This document shows positions 1-10,542 of a stretch of 64,000 nt of DNA, piece by piece; the first letter of the stretch is position 1; every line of letters begins with the position of its first letter. Both the position numbers and the translations under genes were made by a program. Source of the DNA: Haliclona indistincta (Eukaryota > Porifera > Demospongiae > Haplosclerida > Chalinidae); assembly GCA_964017065.1 (NCBI GenBank), contig OZ024786.1, positions 6,453,047 to 6,517,046 on the forward strand. Reading direction: 5' to 3'. The notes beneath the pieces are model-generated. The model did no database searches. It had not been told where the DNA came from and was given only the letters and a program-made list of their open reading frames with translations.

Positions 1-2
1 CT

Positions 3-569
3 AACACACAAAATCCATCCCGATGTTTCGTGAGACTGTTTGCATTGTATCTTAGCCACTGCCCCGAGGACTCACCTCCTGAACGCTTCTATCAGCAGCC
101 TCTGTTGAAGCCTACTTCTAAAGTCTGGTACTCTAAACAAGCTATTGGCCACAACAAGCTACAGTCTGTAGTGCAGAGAATTTGCACGGCAGCAGGAATC
201 ACTGGCTATAAGACAAATCACTCTCTGAGAGCTACGGCAGCTACGAGACTCTTTCATCGCAATGTTGACGAACAGTTGATAATGGAAAGAACCGGCCATA
301 GAAGCACAGATGGGATCCGTAGTTACAAGCGTACATCAGAAGAGCAACAAGAACAAATCTCAGACATATTGAACAACCCCAGTCTCAACAGTCCGGCTCT
401 GCGTCCTGTGGAGCTCAACATCTGTTCTTCTAGCTCTGCTGCTCAACTATCTTTTCAAACAGTAGTGACGAACACTATAGAGCCCAACACCTGTTCATCA
501 GGATCTGCTGTTCCTCTGCCCGTAGTGCTGAACTCTTGCTCTAATATCATTATCAACATGAAGCAGTGA
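3..569 (+). CDS. Crypton-like tyrosine recombinase, C-terminal part (5' end outside window)
   Basis: The frame is open from the left edge, so only the C-terminal half is seen. Numbering from codon 30, the catalytic-domain signature is visible: H64xxR67 (HSLRATAATRLF), then TGH90RS, then Y99 in IRSYKR. This is the HxxR...H...Y order of tyrosine recombinases that cut and rejoin DNA through a tyrosine. The wording (VDEQLIMERTGHRS) matches the Crypton-derived domain (DUF3504 type) found in ZMYM2/QRICH1-like proteins and in Crypton elements of marine invertebrates; this is family knowledge. After residue 110 the protein becomes a degenerate Ser/Pro/Cys-rich tail with loose repeats (NxCSS). The catalytic core up to the tyrosine is intact. 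A host gene cannot be excluded because the N-terminus is missing. Confidence 0.7.
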   Translation, partial: NTQNPSRCFVRLFALYLSHCPEDSPPERFYQQPLLKPTSKVWYSKQAIGHNKLQSVVQRICTAAGITGYKTNHSLRATAATRLFHRNVDEQLIMERTGHRSTDGIRSYKRTSEEQQEQISDILNNPSLNSPALRPVELNICSSSSAAQLSFQTVVTNTIEPNTCSSGSAVPLPVVLNSCSNIIINMKQ

Positions 570-687
570 CTGTGTTGTGTATCATGACTCTATCAGACAG
601 TTGTAACTGTGTAGTGTCACTTACTATAGCAGAGCAGACAACTATTATTGTAATCATCATTGTACATCAAATAACATTATTGTTAAA

Positions 688-777
688 GTTGGTGCCCATG
701 TTCTATCAGTTGGCGCACATGTTCTATCAGTTGGCGCCCATGTTCTATCAGTTGGCGCCCACGTTCTATCAGTTGGC
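688..777. repeat. 21-bp tandem repeat, about 4.3 copies
   Basis: The unit is GTTGGCGCCCATGTTCTATC plus A, with single substitutions between copies (TGCCC, CGCAC, CCACG). It lies just downstream of the recombinase stop codon. Read in one frame it would give FYQLAPM repeats, but no coding function is indicated. Confidence 0.9.
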
Positions 778-856
778 GTACTGTCTACGTGATTTAGAAA
801 CCTGCAAGCAACCAATCAGATTGCTAGATTCTTACATGCTATACTCTAAATTATGA

Positions 857-1196
857 TAATGAATGGTGTCATGATTAATATTTTCTAGTCAAAAATAGAG
901 GAAAAACTTAGTTTCCTGAACTTGTTGAAAAAAGAAAGTTTTTAAATGTACAACTTTCACTCAGCATTTAGAAAAGAGTATCAAGGTTCACTTGTATCGG
1001 GCTATAAAGAACTGTGATGGATCGCCAGATAGATTTCAGCAGTTGATAGAGAACATACCAAACCATTACAAGATAAGTTGTTAGTAAAACTTTGTCAAAT
1101 AAGGTATTGATTGTCACACAGAGAATCAACACTAATTGTCTGCTCTTCCTGAACATCTCACAGCTACATACATCTATCGTGAGACCACATTTTTTT
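857..1196. other. No gene recognised
   Basis: AT-rich sequence between the minisatellite and a hairpin. Open frames here are short and show no recognisable motif. Confidence 0.5.
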
Positions 1197-1255
1197 GGAA
1201 ACCGAAATAGACGCCCTCGCGCTTCGCGCTCGGGCCGTCTATACTATCGGTTTCC
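1197..1255. repeat. GC-rich hairpin with CTCG-rich apex
   Basis: The arms run GGAAACCG...AGACG on the left and CGTCTATA...CGGTTTCC on the right, meeting at an apex reading CCTCGCGCTTCGCGCTCGG. It resembles the much larger palindromes at the right end of the window, which have the same kind of apex. Probably a remnant of a foldback or MITE-like element. Confidence 0.7.
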
Positions 1256-1800
1256 GCGGTGATTTAAATCCCGTATTGCCCTCCTTTTCATGGTATAACC
1301 TATATTTATTATTATTATATAATATTTATAAATGTTGAGTAAAATCTTTGCACTGAGTAAGAAAAATCTAGCTGTCTGTTCTAATTCAGACTCGATAGCT
1401 ATGCTTTTGCAACTAACATTTCTTTATAGGGATTGTTGTGAGAGTGCAAAATGAGTATTTTGTAGACTTATTCTGAGCAGATGCCTATTTGAAGTACTTA
1501 TAATGACTTTTAGCAGTATAATAACATGTAGTTGATAAGAATTCAGTGAACAGGAACTAATTCACTGTCCTTACTGTCATAAAGATGATAATATGCAGAC
1601 AGCTGCTGATGATCACACATTTTGGCTAAAGGTCCTTGAAAATGGGAATATGACTTTGAAGACAACAAGGAATGCAAATATGTTATGAACAAAAAGGAAA
1701 TAATTGCAGAATATAATGTCCGACAGGTTGCATTGCCAAGACCCAAAGGCAGGCATTCTTTTCCAGCTTCTTTAGTACAAACCACTTTTATAGCCTGATA

Positions 1801-2290
1801 ATGGATGGGTATACAGATGCTGGTAATGCAGAAGACGAGGTATTAGTTCTAGTGTACTGCAACAAACCAGCAAATGGTCACATGCACACATTTTCTAAGT
1901 ATAGAAGCACCTGAAAAAGCTGATGCTAGCGGCTTAGTGAAGTGTACAGAGAAAGGTGCAGAACTTCTAGGTGTAGAGAATGTCTTAGACAAAGATAGTA
2001 AGCTCTCTGTTGAAGACAAACGTGGTTTGGTGGGTATTGGTACATGATGGTGCTAGTGTAAATGTGGTAACAGACAAGGTCTGAAGGGACAGCTTCAGCG
2101 TGCTTTACCTTGGTTTTTTGGGGTTGGTGCTATGCACACAGCCTAGAGCTAGCCTGCAAGGATGCATTTTCGAGTTGTTTTAATCCGTAGATGAGAAGCT
2201 TCTTGGGATATATTACTTATACGAGAAATCTCCCAAAAAGTGTCGTGAACTAGAAAGGCTGACCACTTGCGACTGCGTCCACCTGTGACC
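1801..2290 (+). pseudogene. ZNF862/KIAA1586-like hAT-family relic
   Basis: Conceptual translation gives, with frameshifts, MDGYTDAGNAEDE, then VYCNKPANGHMHTFSKY, VKCTEKGAELLGVEN, and later LGIYYLYEKSPKKCRELER. These match in order the ribonuclease-H-like region of ZNF862/KIAA1586-type proteins, which derive from hAT transposases and are very abundant in marine invertebrates. Stops and frame changes break it at several points (for example after the segment ending near 1910 and at about 2050). No intact enzyme is possible. The weak upstream sequence 1540-1800 may be its more diverged N-terminal part. Confidence 0.6.
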
Positions 2291-2509
2291 TAGTCTTAAG
2301 GCTGCCTACCTGTCATCGTACTTACATATCTTTTAAAGACAGCATGAATCTATCATTTGGTGGGCATGGAGGATTTCATGTTATTAGCTGAACCGATCAT
2401 TAGCTGAACTTGCACTTGTTGTGCTATCGTCACACTTTGTCTATCTCTTATTATTTCTCTGTCCTAAATTCTGTTTAGAAACTGACACTCACAAACTGAA
2501 GCTATTTTA

Positions 2510-2850
2510 AAAAGCTTCTTCATTACTAGCTATGAAAGGGAGAAAGAAGAACAGACAATTATGTACTGGTTAGAGTTTTTGGAGGAAGTTGAAGGTAATA
2601 AAATTTGCTCGACTATTGTACCTATAATGCTTAAAAAATGAAGATGGTGCTGTGACGACTCTAAATGGGAAGCAAGTACTATTGAAGGACATACTTGTTT
2701 TCTTCACTGCAGCAGACTAGGAACCACCTCTTGGTTTCTCAAGACGACCATCATTAACCTTTCTTCACTGCGAAGACATCCTACCAACAGCTTCTACATG
2801 CTCTTTGTGCTTAAGGCTACCAACAGCACATAACAAACTTTAGAGACAAG
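2510..2850 (+). pseudogene. HECT-domain C-lobe relic
   Basis: From 2637 one frame reads NEDGAVTTLNGKQVLLKDIL, then VFFTAAD, a TAG stop, then EPPLGFSRRPSLTFLHCEDI and LPTASTCSLCLRLPTAHN before another stop. This is the pattern of the HECT ubiquitin-ligase C-lobe, whose catalytic cysteine sits in the (T/S)xTC motif; here that is TASTC. The upstream piece (EEQTIMYWLEFLEEVEGN) fits the preceding helix. Two in-frame stops make it a pseudogene. It directly follows the ZNF862-like relic, so both may come from one composite element or from independent insertions. Confidence 0.6.
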
Positions 2851-2895
2851 CTTACCACTGCCATGTTTTGTCATGATTGATTTGGTGTAGTTTGA

Positions 2896-3063
2896 CTTGC
2901 AATACTCATCTACTTGTCAAGTTCACACTTTCAATATTTTCACACGTTAAAACGTGTTTTTTGTCCAGAATGTCGAAAACCATTAAAATCCGCGTATGGA
3001 TATGGAAAACATATGAAAAGTCACGGTATTTTCAAAGGAGTCAAGCCACTAGTAACAACAAGT
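2896..3063 (+). other. ATG-less open segment with one C2H2 zinc finger
   Basis: The frame from 2896 to the stop at 3061 contains CPECRKPLKSAYGYGKHMKS followed by H, a C-x2-C-x12-H-x3-H zinc finger without errors. There is no ATG before it in this frame, so it is either an exon or a fragment. It lies about 100 bp before the integrase relic. I cannot assign the parent gene. Confidence 0.45.
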
Positions 3064-3156
3064 AGCCACTAGTAACAATGCATTGATGTTATTATTATGC
3101 GCCGTTTGAGCGTACTGTCAGCGCACGTGTGAAAGCTCCACCCCATTCAAGCAAGG

Positions 3157-3660
3157 ATGAATACCTGGATCAGGCAGACGCTCACCAGCATTATGGCTGA
3201 TATTACTGACGTTGGAAACCAAGCATTATCTAAAGAAGAAGAAGATTCTTGTCTATGGAGGATAGAGCAAGTATACAGAGAATTACTAGCTCGAGAAGCG
3301 TACGGAGAACTAGACGAAAACCAAAATCATGCCATTCCTCGAAATGTCACGCTTGTTAGATGTTTCTGTGAGCACCATCAGAAGAAGAATGAGCGAATAC
3401 CAACTTTTTATTCGAGACACTTATTCAGACATTATTGATACTGAATTAGATGCCATTGTTTCAGAAACACAAATGCAGCATCCTTCTTGGGGCAACCGCC
3501 AGATGTACGGGTATCAGTTGTCACATGACATCCGAGTCCAGTTTCAAAGAGTGAGATAAGCCCAGTACAGAATAGACCCACATGGAACTATGTTACGTCG
3601 ATTGCATCATTTGCAGAGGAGAAGGAAGCCTATACTTGGCTTGTATATGGAGGGGCAGAT
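3157..3660 (+). pseudogene. Integrase-core (DDE) transposase N-terminal relic
   Basis: The first frame (3157-3330) gives a helical start (ALSKEEEDSCLWRIEQVYRE). A shift near 3325 leads into LLDVSVSTIRRRMSEYQLF, a helix-turn-helix. Then come DTYSDIIDTELDAIVSE, HPSWGNRQMYGYQL and IRVQFQRVR. A TAA stop at 3557 interrupts before YRIDPHGTMLRRLHHLQRRR, where similarity fades. The order matches the region just before the catalytic core in the integrase-core proteins (WHIDGNHKL family) common in sponges, cnidarians and fish. The catalytic DDE part is missing, and there is at least one frameshift and one nonsense codon. Confidence 0.65.
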
Positions 3661-4560
3661 GGTGCGTGTTTGTGCTTGTAAATACTGTTTACATATGCAA
3701 AGTTTACATCAACACTATCACCACTACTGAAAGTGTTTTGTCTAAGGGTACCGGGTTTCTCCTAAGTGGCTTCCCGGTGTTTTTTATAAACATGATACAA
3801 TGAATGCTGAGATTTGATAGATACTACATGACTGCTACAGCCATTTTTGTGTGTGAAACAAAATTTTCGCTATGTTCAAATTTTGAAGAGATTAAAATTA
3901 ATTCCAAACCAAACTTTCAAAACTTCAAAATTTCTGTGTCTACGGTACAAGTCATTTATTCGATGCACTTTTTCACAGATGCAGTCAGTCATCGCAGATA
4001 TATCTGCTATTGGCCCAAATCACACTCTAACAATTTATCTCAATGAGGAAATCTACGATCTTCAAGAGGGTGTTCCGCATACTCTATTAATGATCCAAAA
4101 ATTTCTCTCTATGAACCTCTCATAAACAATGACTTCACTATTGCATAATTTCAGTTATGAACTCTTATTGTTATTGTGGTGCATCAGCAAACTCAGCTAT
4201 TGACTGAACACAGACTTTGCTGACCCAGTAAATAGTCCAGTTGATCACAGTATAGCCTAGGGCTAGCTAGAGGTTGGTGATATCTCACGTGACGTATAAT
4301 AGTTGATAAATGAATAAATGAATAGGGCTTTGGTGCAGCAACTTGACAACTATGCTGAGAAACCCCATCAACAACTTGATAAGTGTCTACTGATAGACTA
4401 CAAACACACAACAACACTATGTCAGCAGTAGTGTGACTAGCGTCCATCAGGTCATGACACTCTCAGTACCTAAAAAGAGACAGTGACATACTACTCTCGC
4501 ATACTATTTAATTACATCCTCCTTTTCTTGCGGACACTCCTTTTTAGTAATGACAAAGTT
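3661..4560. other. No gene recognised
   Basis: AT-rich sequence. Open frames at 3804-4125 are low-complexity phenylalanine/asparagine-rich readings of A+T tracts. The minus-strand frame 4193-4447 shows no motif. Confidence 0.5.
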
Positions 4561-4643
4561 TAGTATAGGTCATATGCTGACAACTATGTATGCTAAAATG
4601 TGAGAAAAATGTATGCTACAACTATGACAACTATGTATGCTAA

Positions 4644-4671
4644 AACACCTCTATCTGATGAGATAGAGGTG
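4644..4671. repeat. Short perfect hairpin
   Basis: CACCTCTATC-TGATGA-GATAGAGGTG forms a 10-bp perfect stem. It follows a local direct duplication of ACAACTATGTATGCTAAAA (4577-4640). Function unknown. Confidence 0.6.
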
Positions 4672-4854
4672 AGTCTAATAATAGAGTGAGTAGGTGTGTG
4701 TGTGTTTATCATGTAACTGTATCTTATACATAGCGCAAATGAGTTCAATATCATACCAACCACTTTATTCTTTTAGTCATGAGCAGTCTTTTTAGTCATG
4801 ACACTCCTTTTCTTGTCCTCTTTTTAGGGATTAAATATACACTCGTCATCAATC

Positions 4855-5005
4855 GGGACCCACAATTGGCGTCGTTTAAAACGGGGTGTCCGCAATTCAA
4901 AGGTCCGGATTAGCGGGGTTTCTCAGCTGCTTGTTTTGGTAGTCCTCTCTAATCCGGACACCATTGGGACTTAAAATTTTGTCCTGAATGACGGGGTGTC
5001 ATCTT
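4855..5005. repeat. GTCCGGATTAG inverted repeat cluster
   Basis: GTCCGGATTAGCGGGG (from 4903) is inverted at 4944-4959 (CCTCTCTAATCCGGAC). ACGGGGTGTC occurs directly at 4881 and 4991. Such TGTCCGGATTA blocks resemble transposon-terminal repeat tracts in invertebrate genomes. The element they belong to is not identifiable here. Confidence 0.5.
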
Positions 5006-5009
5006 TTTA

Positions 5010-5768
5010 GGGATTAAAATAGAACAAGTTGATCACTTCAACGTCAACAACTTGGAACCCTATTCACTGTTAAAAATTCACGAACTTATTGCTACTTATT
5101 ACAGACTCTGATGGAAGTGACCGCAACTCATATCATATATACTAATAGACACACCACTGATCACGAATGGGAACTAAAACACCTTCGGGGATATGGTTGT
5201 GATAATAACATATTTTTTGAAGCTGGTTCCAAGTGTGCCAGTCATTAGATTTTGGAGAAACACTGGTCATCTGTTGTCCACATATGATATCCAACCCACG
5301 GCACTGGCGACCACAAGTGGCTAGCTGACATAAGGGTGCAACAACTTCATTGTTAGCTGACATAAAAATACACAATAGCTTATTTTGTATTCACACATCT
5401 GTCCTTAGTTACAACATGATTGTTAAAAAAGGAATTCCACAGCACACGAATACATTCATAAAACTACTGATGCCAATATTTAATCTTTAAGCTCATCTCA
5501 GTAGTGCTGTCGTTTTTTTTTCCAATTTTGCAATACCATATCTTTGATATGCAATAATAATGAAACTGAAGGTAATCAACAACAAATAAAACGACATTGT
5601 TATAACATGATGTGAACTGTTAAGGTTATAATTATCCCATTGCTGCAGCTGTAATATCTTTTGTGGAATTATGTTCCAAATACAAAAGATAATTGACATT
5701 TTTCTTCCAATAAATTTTACATATAGTATCCTGTGAAGCTCATACTTGCTGTAAGTAGTGATGGAATA
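5010..5768. other. No gene recognised
   Basis: Minus-strand frames at 5142-5375 and 5493-5831 have no family motif and read through A+T-rich DNA. The second overlaps the plus-strand Tudor-like exon and is taken as its shadow. Confidence 0.4.
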
Positions 5769-6740
5769 ATGGAAGTCAAAGAGAAAGAACAACTTGAATT
5801 TCCCGAAGTGGTTCCACCACCTGGACGGCAAGGATTATCAGACTTCAAAGTTGGAGACTCAGTGATGGCTACCTAGGATGATGGCGAACAGTACGAGGCT
5901 TGCATTCTCAACATTGATAGTCAGATATGGCATAATGAGCAATTGTTACAAACAGTAGCAGGTACATATAATGTGTAACTTTTTATTAGCATGCAGACAA
6001 TAATTTATTATTTGTTCTATCTTAGAACAAGCAAAACAGACAAAAAGGCAGAGAATACAAGAGTTGATTCAGAATTCATTTCATTCAAAAATCATCCTCC
6101 ATTGCTACCTTAACTACATTTTCTAATTTGCAAGCAAAACCTACCAAAAACACTGATTTACTATTCGAAACTTAGGTTCACTGGCTCCACCAAATACGTC
6201 TTGTAATTCACCATCGGACTCACATTCTTCTTTTCTGGACACAGGTTATACATCAGAAGCATCGGATTCTGTTGTTAACAATAGGACAGTTACAAGGGTG
6301 AATAACACTTAAAATGTGTTGTGTATGTACAGGTAATCGGCTTTCGAAAGGCAAATCGGAATATGAATCAGATGCTATCTTGGAAAAGGAAATTCGTTCT
6401 CCTACTCAGTTTTTCTCAGTATGTCATATATAATTATCATTGAGTAACTTACTGTCCTTCTCATGCTCAGAAGAAATGCTGCTGTGAGGAGAAGCTAGAA
6501 GAGTTAGTAGGTGGCTTGATAGCAGTCAATGATACCCTAGCAAATATGAAGAAGATGCTTGAGGTTGCCACAAGAAAAAAGACAGACTTGACTTCCAGTG
6601 GGACTACTCAACACCAGCTTACAGCAGTACTCCCAGCATTTACGCAACAGTTTTTCAGACACAATCTCCTCACTTGCACGTATACCCTCACATCAGCATG
6701 ATAAAACATCGCACAGGCACTCACTACATCCTCGTGAGAA
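5769..6740 (+). pseudogene. Tudor-like domain gene fragment, multi-exon, copy 1
   Basis: The exon from ATG 5769 reads MEVKEKEQLEF...PPPGRQ, then FKVGDSVMAT, a TAG stop, DDGEQYEACILNID. The FKVGDSVMA-x(1)-DDGEQYEACI pattern is that of a Tudor/SGF29-like barrel that reads modified histone tails; the stop replaces the usual aromatic residue. A donor follows at 5962 (GTACAT) and an acceptor at 6025. Later pieces include a Ser/Asn-rich part (6178-6300), then, after a clear acceptor (TTCTCATGCTCAG, 6458-6470), KKCCCEEKLEELVGG and VNDTLANMKKMLEVATRKK, a coiled-coil-like helix. The last part recurs at 10.5 kb. Domain assignment is by eye. The stop makes it a relic unless the stop is an assembly error. 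Confidence 0.45.
6427..6740 (+). repeat. Dispersed direct repeat, copy 1 (second copy 10543-10855)
   Basis: About 310 bp beginning TATATAATTATCATTGAG are repeated at 10543-10855 with scattered substitutions. The repeat includes the intron end, its splice acceptor and the KKCCCEE exon, so it looks like duplicated gene DNA rather than a classical transposon end. Downstream sequence diverges abruptly after CATCCTCGTGAGAA. Confidence 0.85.
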
Positions 6741-7560
6741 TTCTGGCTAGATAGTATTGTGCTGTTCTTTTGAATGTAGCCATTTTATTGTTGCCGTGAT
6801 TATTATGTAATGAGTAGCCGAGTTCGGTGCCAGAATCAATGATATTTCAGCAACAATAACACAGCACAAAAATAGCGAGATTTATAGTAACATAGTAATG
6901 TGTTCTGACACCACAAGAACAATGATACAAATGATAGTCCAGACACATTATTGTTCGAACAAAGACATCAGCTGACTAGAACCTGACCCAACTAGAACCT
7001 GTAGGGTTTGCCTGATGTGGTAATTTTTCTGGGTGGTCTGGGGATATCCAACACTACCATTACAATAGCAGAAATAAGTGTACCATAATAGCAAATGTAC
7101 ATGTACTGTGGGTACCAGTTTTGTGACTGTTGCCAGAAATTATTTTGTGAGAAGAAGGAGTGTTCAACTTTGATTATCTAAATGTGGGTAAATACTGCCC
7201 CACTACACACATTATAGCTGTGATCTTCAGCTCTGTGTGTGTGTGTGTGTGTGTGATTTGCTGTAAGTGTTATTTTGTTTTGTTTACCAACCTCAAGAAA
7301 GACTCATGGAGAGCTGATTACCCTTCAGTGAACAGACTGACACAGAGAAATTTTGAACAATGTGAAATGGGTCAACTGCTGGCGTACTTGTTCAGAGCAA
7401 TAACTGATTCCATACAAAATGGTAAACGCTAAATCGTCTAATAGGAATATTCATTAAGGAAGAAAGGTTTGCCACAATAATTTATTGTCCCTATATCTTG
7501 TTCAAATGAGAAGGGTCAGTTGATATATATAATTAATAGTTATTAACACCTCTACATAAT
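6741..7560. other. No gene recognised; (TG)n at 7234-7255
   Basis: AT-rich sequence with an 11-unit TG dinucleotide tract at 7234-7255. The frame 7160-7432 crosses the microsatellite and has no recognisable domain. Confidence 0.5.
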
Positions 7561-7769
7561 TACAGAGATGAACTATTGGAGAAAGCCAAGTCGACGGTTT
7601 TATGTGGCTAAAAACGAAGAATATGAACACTTAGTTGCTAAAATGAGGGAAAAAATCTTTTAAGCTTGAACCGCAAGAGGAAGACATCTTGTATTGATAT
7701 CACCGATTTAGACGAGACAACGCTTTCCAAGATTGAGTGTGCCGTAGAAGACCACTGGATACACTGGGA

Positions 7770-8008
7770 CTTCAAATTTTTTCCTGCCACCTCGTACACC
7801 TGGGGCTAACCGTGGACAGCAGCAGCAAATCTGCAGGAACTATAACGACAACCGCTGCACATATTCCAGGTGCCGGTACATTCATCAATGTCTGGATTGC
7901 GGCCAGCCACACCCCTATGTATACTGCCTGAAGAACCCTGCGGGAAAGCCAAATAGTAAACCTCGGTCGCCACTGCGCCAGCCAAGGCAATTCCCGCGTC
8001 AGCAGTGA
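7770..8008 (+). pseudogene. DIRS-like retroelement: zinc-finger (gag-like) piece
   Basis: The frame reads FLPPRTPGANRGQQQQI, then CRNYNDNRCTYSRCRYIH (C-x7-C-x4-C-x3-H), then QCLDCGQPHPYVYC (C-x2-C-x3-H-x4-C), then a basic Pro/Ser/Arg tail to a TGA at 8006. This pair of zinc motifs is typical of gag-like proteins of DIRS-type and related retroelements in aquatic invertebrates. No start codon is evident, so it is a fragment. It lies on the same strand as, and about 400 bp upstream of, the polymerase-side piece. Confidence 0.55.
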
Positions 8009-8387
8009 TAGGGGAAGGAGAACGATAGCTATGAACAAACGAGCACGAATATAATCCAATACCCATTATCGACAAGTATAACCAGCAACATTGATGTATC
8101 ACTTACACAATTTCCACTCAGTGTATTCATTCTACCAAAGTTATTTACAATTATTAATAATTGTAGAAAATAATTAATTAAGTTTATGGGGGAGAGGGCC
8201 TATCCCGAGGTGATAGTTACTCTCGAGCATATTGGGGAAGCACCTAGGGGGATAGGTAGCCAGTAGATGCATGATTGGTTCCACCTCCATGGTGTGAGTC
8301 CAATCGGGGACAACTATAAGATGTGTCCGTCATAATTGGCTCGATTTTCCTCTAGGTTGGACTAGCCTGTACCGCTATACTGCAGAT

Positions 8388-8674
8388 CTACTATGCCTTG
8401 ACGCAGCCCGCCCGGTGCGATATCTCCACACGCCGGAACTGTCGGTGGTCACGTCCCCGCTGCGTGTGGAATTGTGGGAGCATATGCTATCATGCCATCC
8501 AGATCGGGCATTTGTCCGCTACATCTGTCAAGGCATCAAATTCGGCTTCCGAATCGGCATGGACTGTCGCTCAGTGGTGCTAAAATCAGCAAAGAAGAAT
8601 ATGCCCTCGGCAGACCTACATCCGGATGTGATCAGAGAGTACTTATACAAGGAAGTCTGGATGTGGAACCAGTA
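8388..8674 (+). pseudogene. DIRS-like retroelement: region leading into reverse transcriptase
   Basis: The translation includes TSPLRVELWEHML, HPDRAFVRYICQGIKFGFRI and LKSAKKNMPSADLHPDVIRE. The pattern HPDxxFVxYIxxGIxxGFRIG followed by NMPSAxxHPxVIxEYL marks the segment just before the reverse transcriptase in DIRS and related tyrosine-recombinase retroelements. The expected continuation into the RT palm is absent; the frame ends at 8675. Together with the zinc-finger piece this is a truncated retroelement. The tyrosine recombinase fragment at 1-569 belongs to a different (Crypton) type and is not adjacent. Confidence 0.65.
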
Positions 8675-8679
8675 GGTGT

Positions 8680-9735
8680 GGATGTCGTAGAAAAGGGCAC
8701 CACTGTTCTGAGGGATGTGCATGTCAGCATTGCTGCAACTTTTCCAGTGACCAAGTTGAACACTCAGAGTCACCAGAACTTCTAGAGACACAGGAGAATA
8801 TCCATGATGATATCGAGATAAACGCTACTGATTAAGGACTATTAATAGAGACAGAAGCAATGCTGGACCCATTTCTTGACTCCATGTCATCAGAGAGTGA
8901 CATTGATGACATATAGACATATGAATACCATGTGACATATTATTTATATTGCAAATTGTACTAACAACAGTGAAATTGACCTTTCAGAATAGTATAAGAG
9001 TCTTTGAGGAGCGATCTGGCAACTTCTCAATGCAAGTTCCGTACCGCTAGAAGGCGCAGCAGGTCCTTCTTCACACTCGACAATGTAGCCGTTTTAGGCC
9101 GCCATAGTCCACAACATATGACGTCATCAAAAAATAAATTCAAGTGACTTAGGCTGTTGGCGGTTCGACTGTATAGCAGAAACTGATCTAAATTGTCAAC
9201 TCAAATCGCAAATCTAGATGAGGAATTCTCACTGTATCCGTGAGGATTGCCATTAGTCACTGAAGTATCAGTGGGATTGTTTTGGCAGAGTTTGTTTAAA
9301 AAAACCTGAGTGTGGTGTAGTAAGATCAACAATGAATATCTTACAAGGAGATTGTATTGAAGTGAGGGTTCCAGAGACTGCATTATACAAGGATGTGACT
9401 CAGACCTGTTCTGCTGCATTGGCTTTTCGTGATGACTCATCTTCGTCAGACTCGTCATCATCCGACGCAACTCTAGCTCTTTTAGAGCGAACGGTACAAT
9501 TATTCTCAATCGCCAGTTAAGAGTTAACATCAAGATTGGGCTATTTGATCTTATATGAGGATGTTTCGTTCGTCAGTACAATTTACACACTGCCCCTTTG
9601 CTAGGATCGGAAACTCCGGATCCTGGTTTGTGACTAAAAAATTAGAGTGGTGGTCGACAGATGATTATTAGCTATGGAAAAAATTACAACTCTTCACAAT
9701 GTTACCATGAATGAACTGTTACTTCGATATGACAA
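8680..9735. other. No gene recognised
   Basis: Contains a short acidic reading (EAMLDPFLDSMSSESDIDDI, near 8860) and a Ser/Asp-rich frame at 9332-9520. Neither has an identifiable domain. No terminal repeats of the retroelement were found. Confidence 0.45.
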
Positions 9736-10489
9736 AGCTGACGAATCAAGGTAAATGGCTCATTCTCAGTTTTGCACTGGGATGGAACTCTTTGTAGAGA
9801 ATATATGAATTCACAATTGAATGTCGACATAATGCAAGAACAGTGTTTTCCAGTACTTTCGTGTTTTCTGAAGGACATTGTAATTCTTTATGAGCTGGTC
9901 TGATCGATCAACGCCATTCATGAAACGATTATACGAATAAATGATTGCTGGAATTGGAAATTCCTTCTTCTCAATTATTTTATCTTTTTCACATTTCTTG
10001 TAACTTTGCCTTCAGAATTGCCAGGGTGGAATTGACATGACTGTTATACACTTAGTATACAGCATACACACACACACCATCTCTAACATACGCACCTTCA
10101 CCAAGGCTTACAGCTGGTTTTCATAAGTAGAAGAAACATAACTACGTTCATTGCTAATAGTGGCCTTCTTGGCAAGAAAATGTTTTCCTTAGCCCCTTGA
10201 TTTGATTAGGTACACCTTTGCGACTGCAGTCACGAGTACCGGTAGCATGCACTCCGAGGGCATATAGGTATGTTACTAGAGTTGGGCTGGTATAAAAGTT
10301 GTCTGTGTACAAGGAATAGCCTTGTGATAGATAATCTTGCATCAGACTAATCACTACATCATATCCTTGGTCATTAGCAGATTTGACTTCCCACATTTTC
10401 CACGGTACACGGAAAACGAAGACGTACATCCATTCCTGGAATCGCGTAGACACCACAGTTTGAAACCCCACTTTGTGGGCTTGTTGCAA
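9736..10489 (-). pseudogene. piggyBac-type transposase relic
   Basis: Reading right to left: KVGFQTVV, MYVFVFRVPWKMWEVKS, YDVVISLMQDYLSQGYSLYT, DNFYTSPTLVTYLYALGVHA, GTRDCSRKGVPNQIKG. This is the piggyBac core, with the second catalytic Asp in YTDNFYTS. After a disordered stretch containing a CA-repeat (10,000-10,150), the minus strand resumes with PAIIYSYNRFMNGVDRSDQL, carrying the third catalytic Asp, then TRKYWKTLFLHYVDIQL, a TGA, and in a shifted frame NSYILYKEF. The first-Asp region and the N-terminus are missing, and stops and a frameshift are present, so it is dead. It lies immediately left of the second copy of the 310-bp repeat. Confidence 0.8.
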
Positions 10490-10542
10490 ATATATTGCCG
10501 AAAAGAAAATCTGTGATAATCTCAGTTTGTCATCAATTTTTA

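Noticed and set aside
5493..5831. 112-residue minus-strand frame
   Set aside because: Overlaps the Tudor-like exon on the other strand, and its hydrophobic content comes from A+T tracts.
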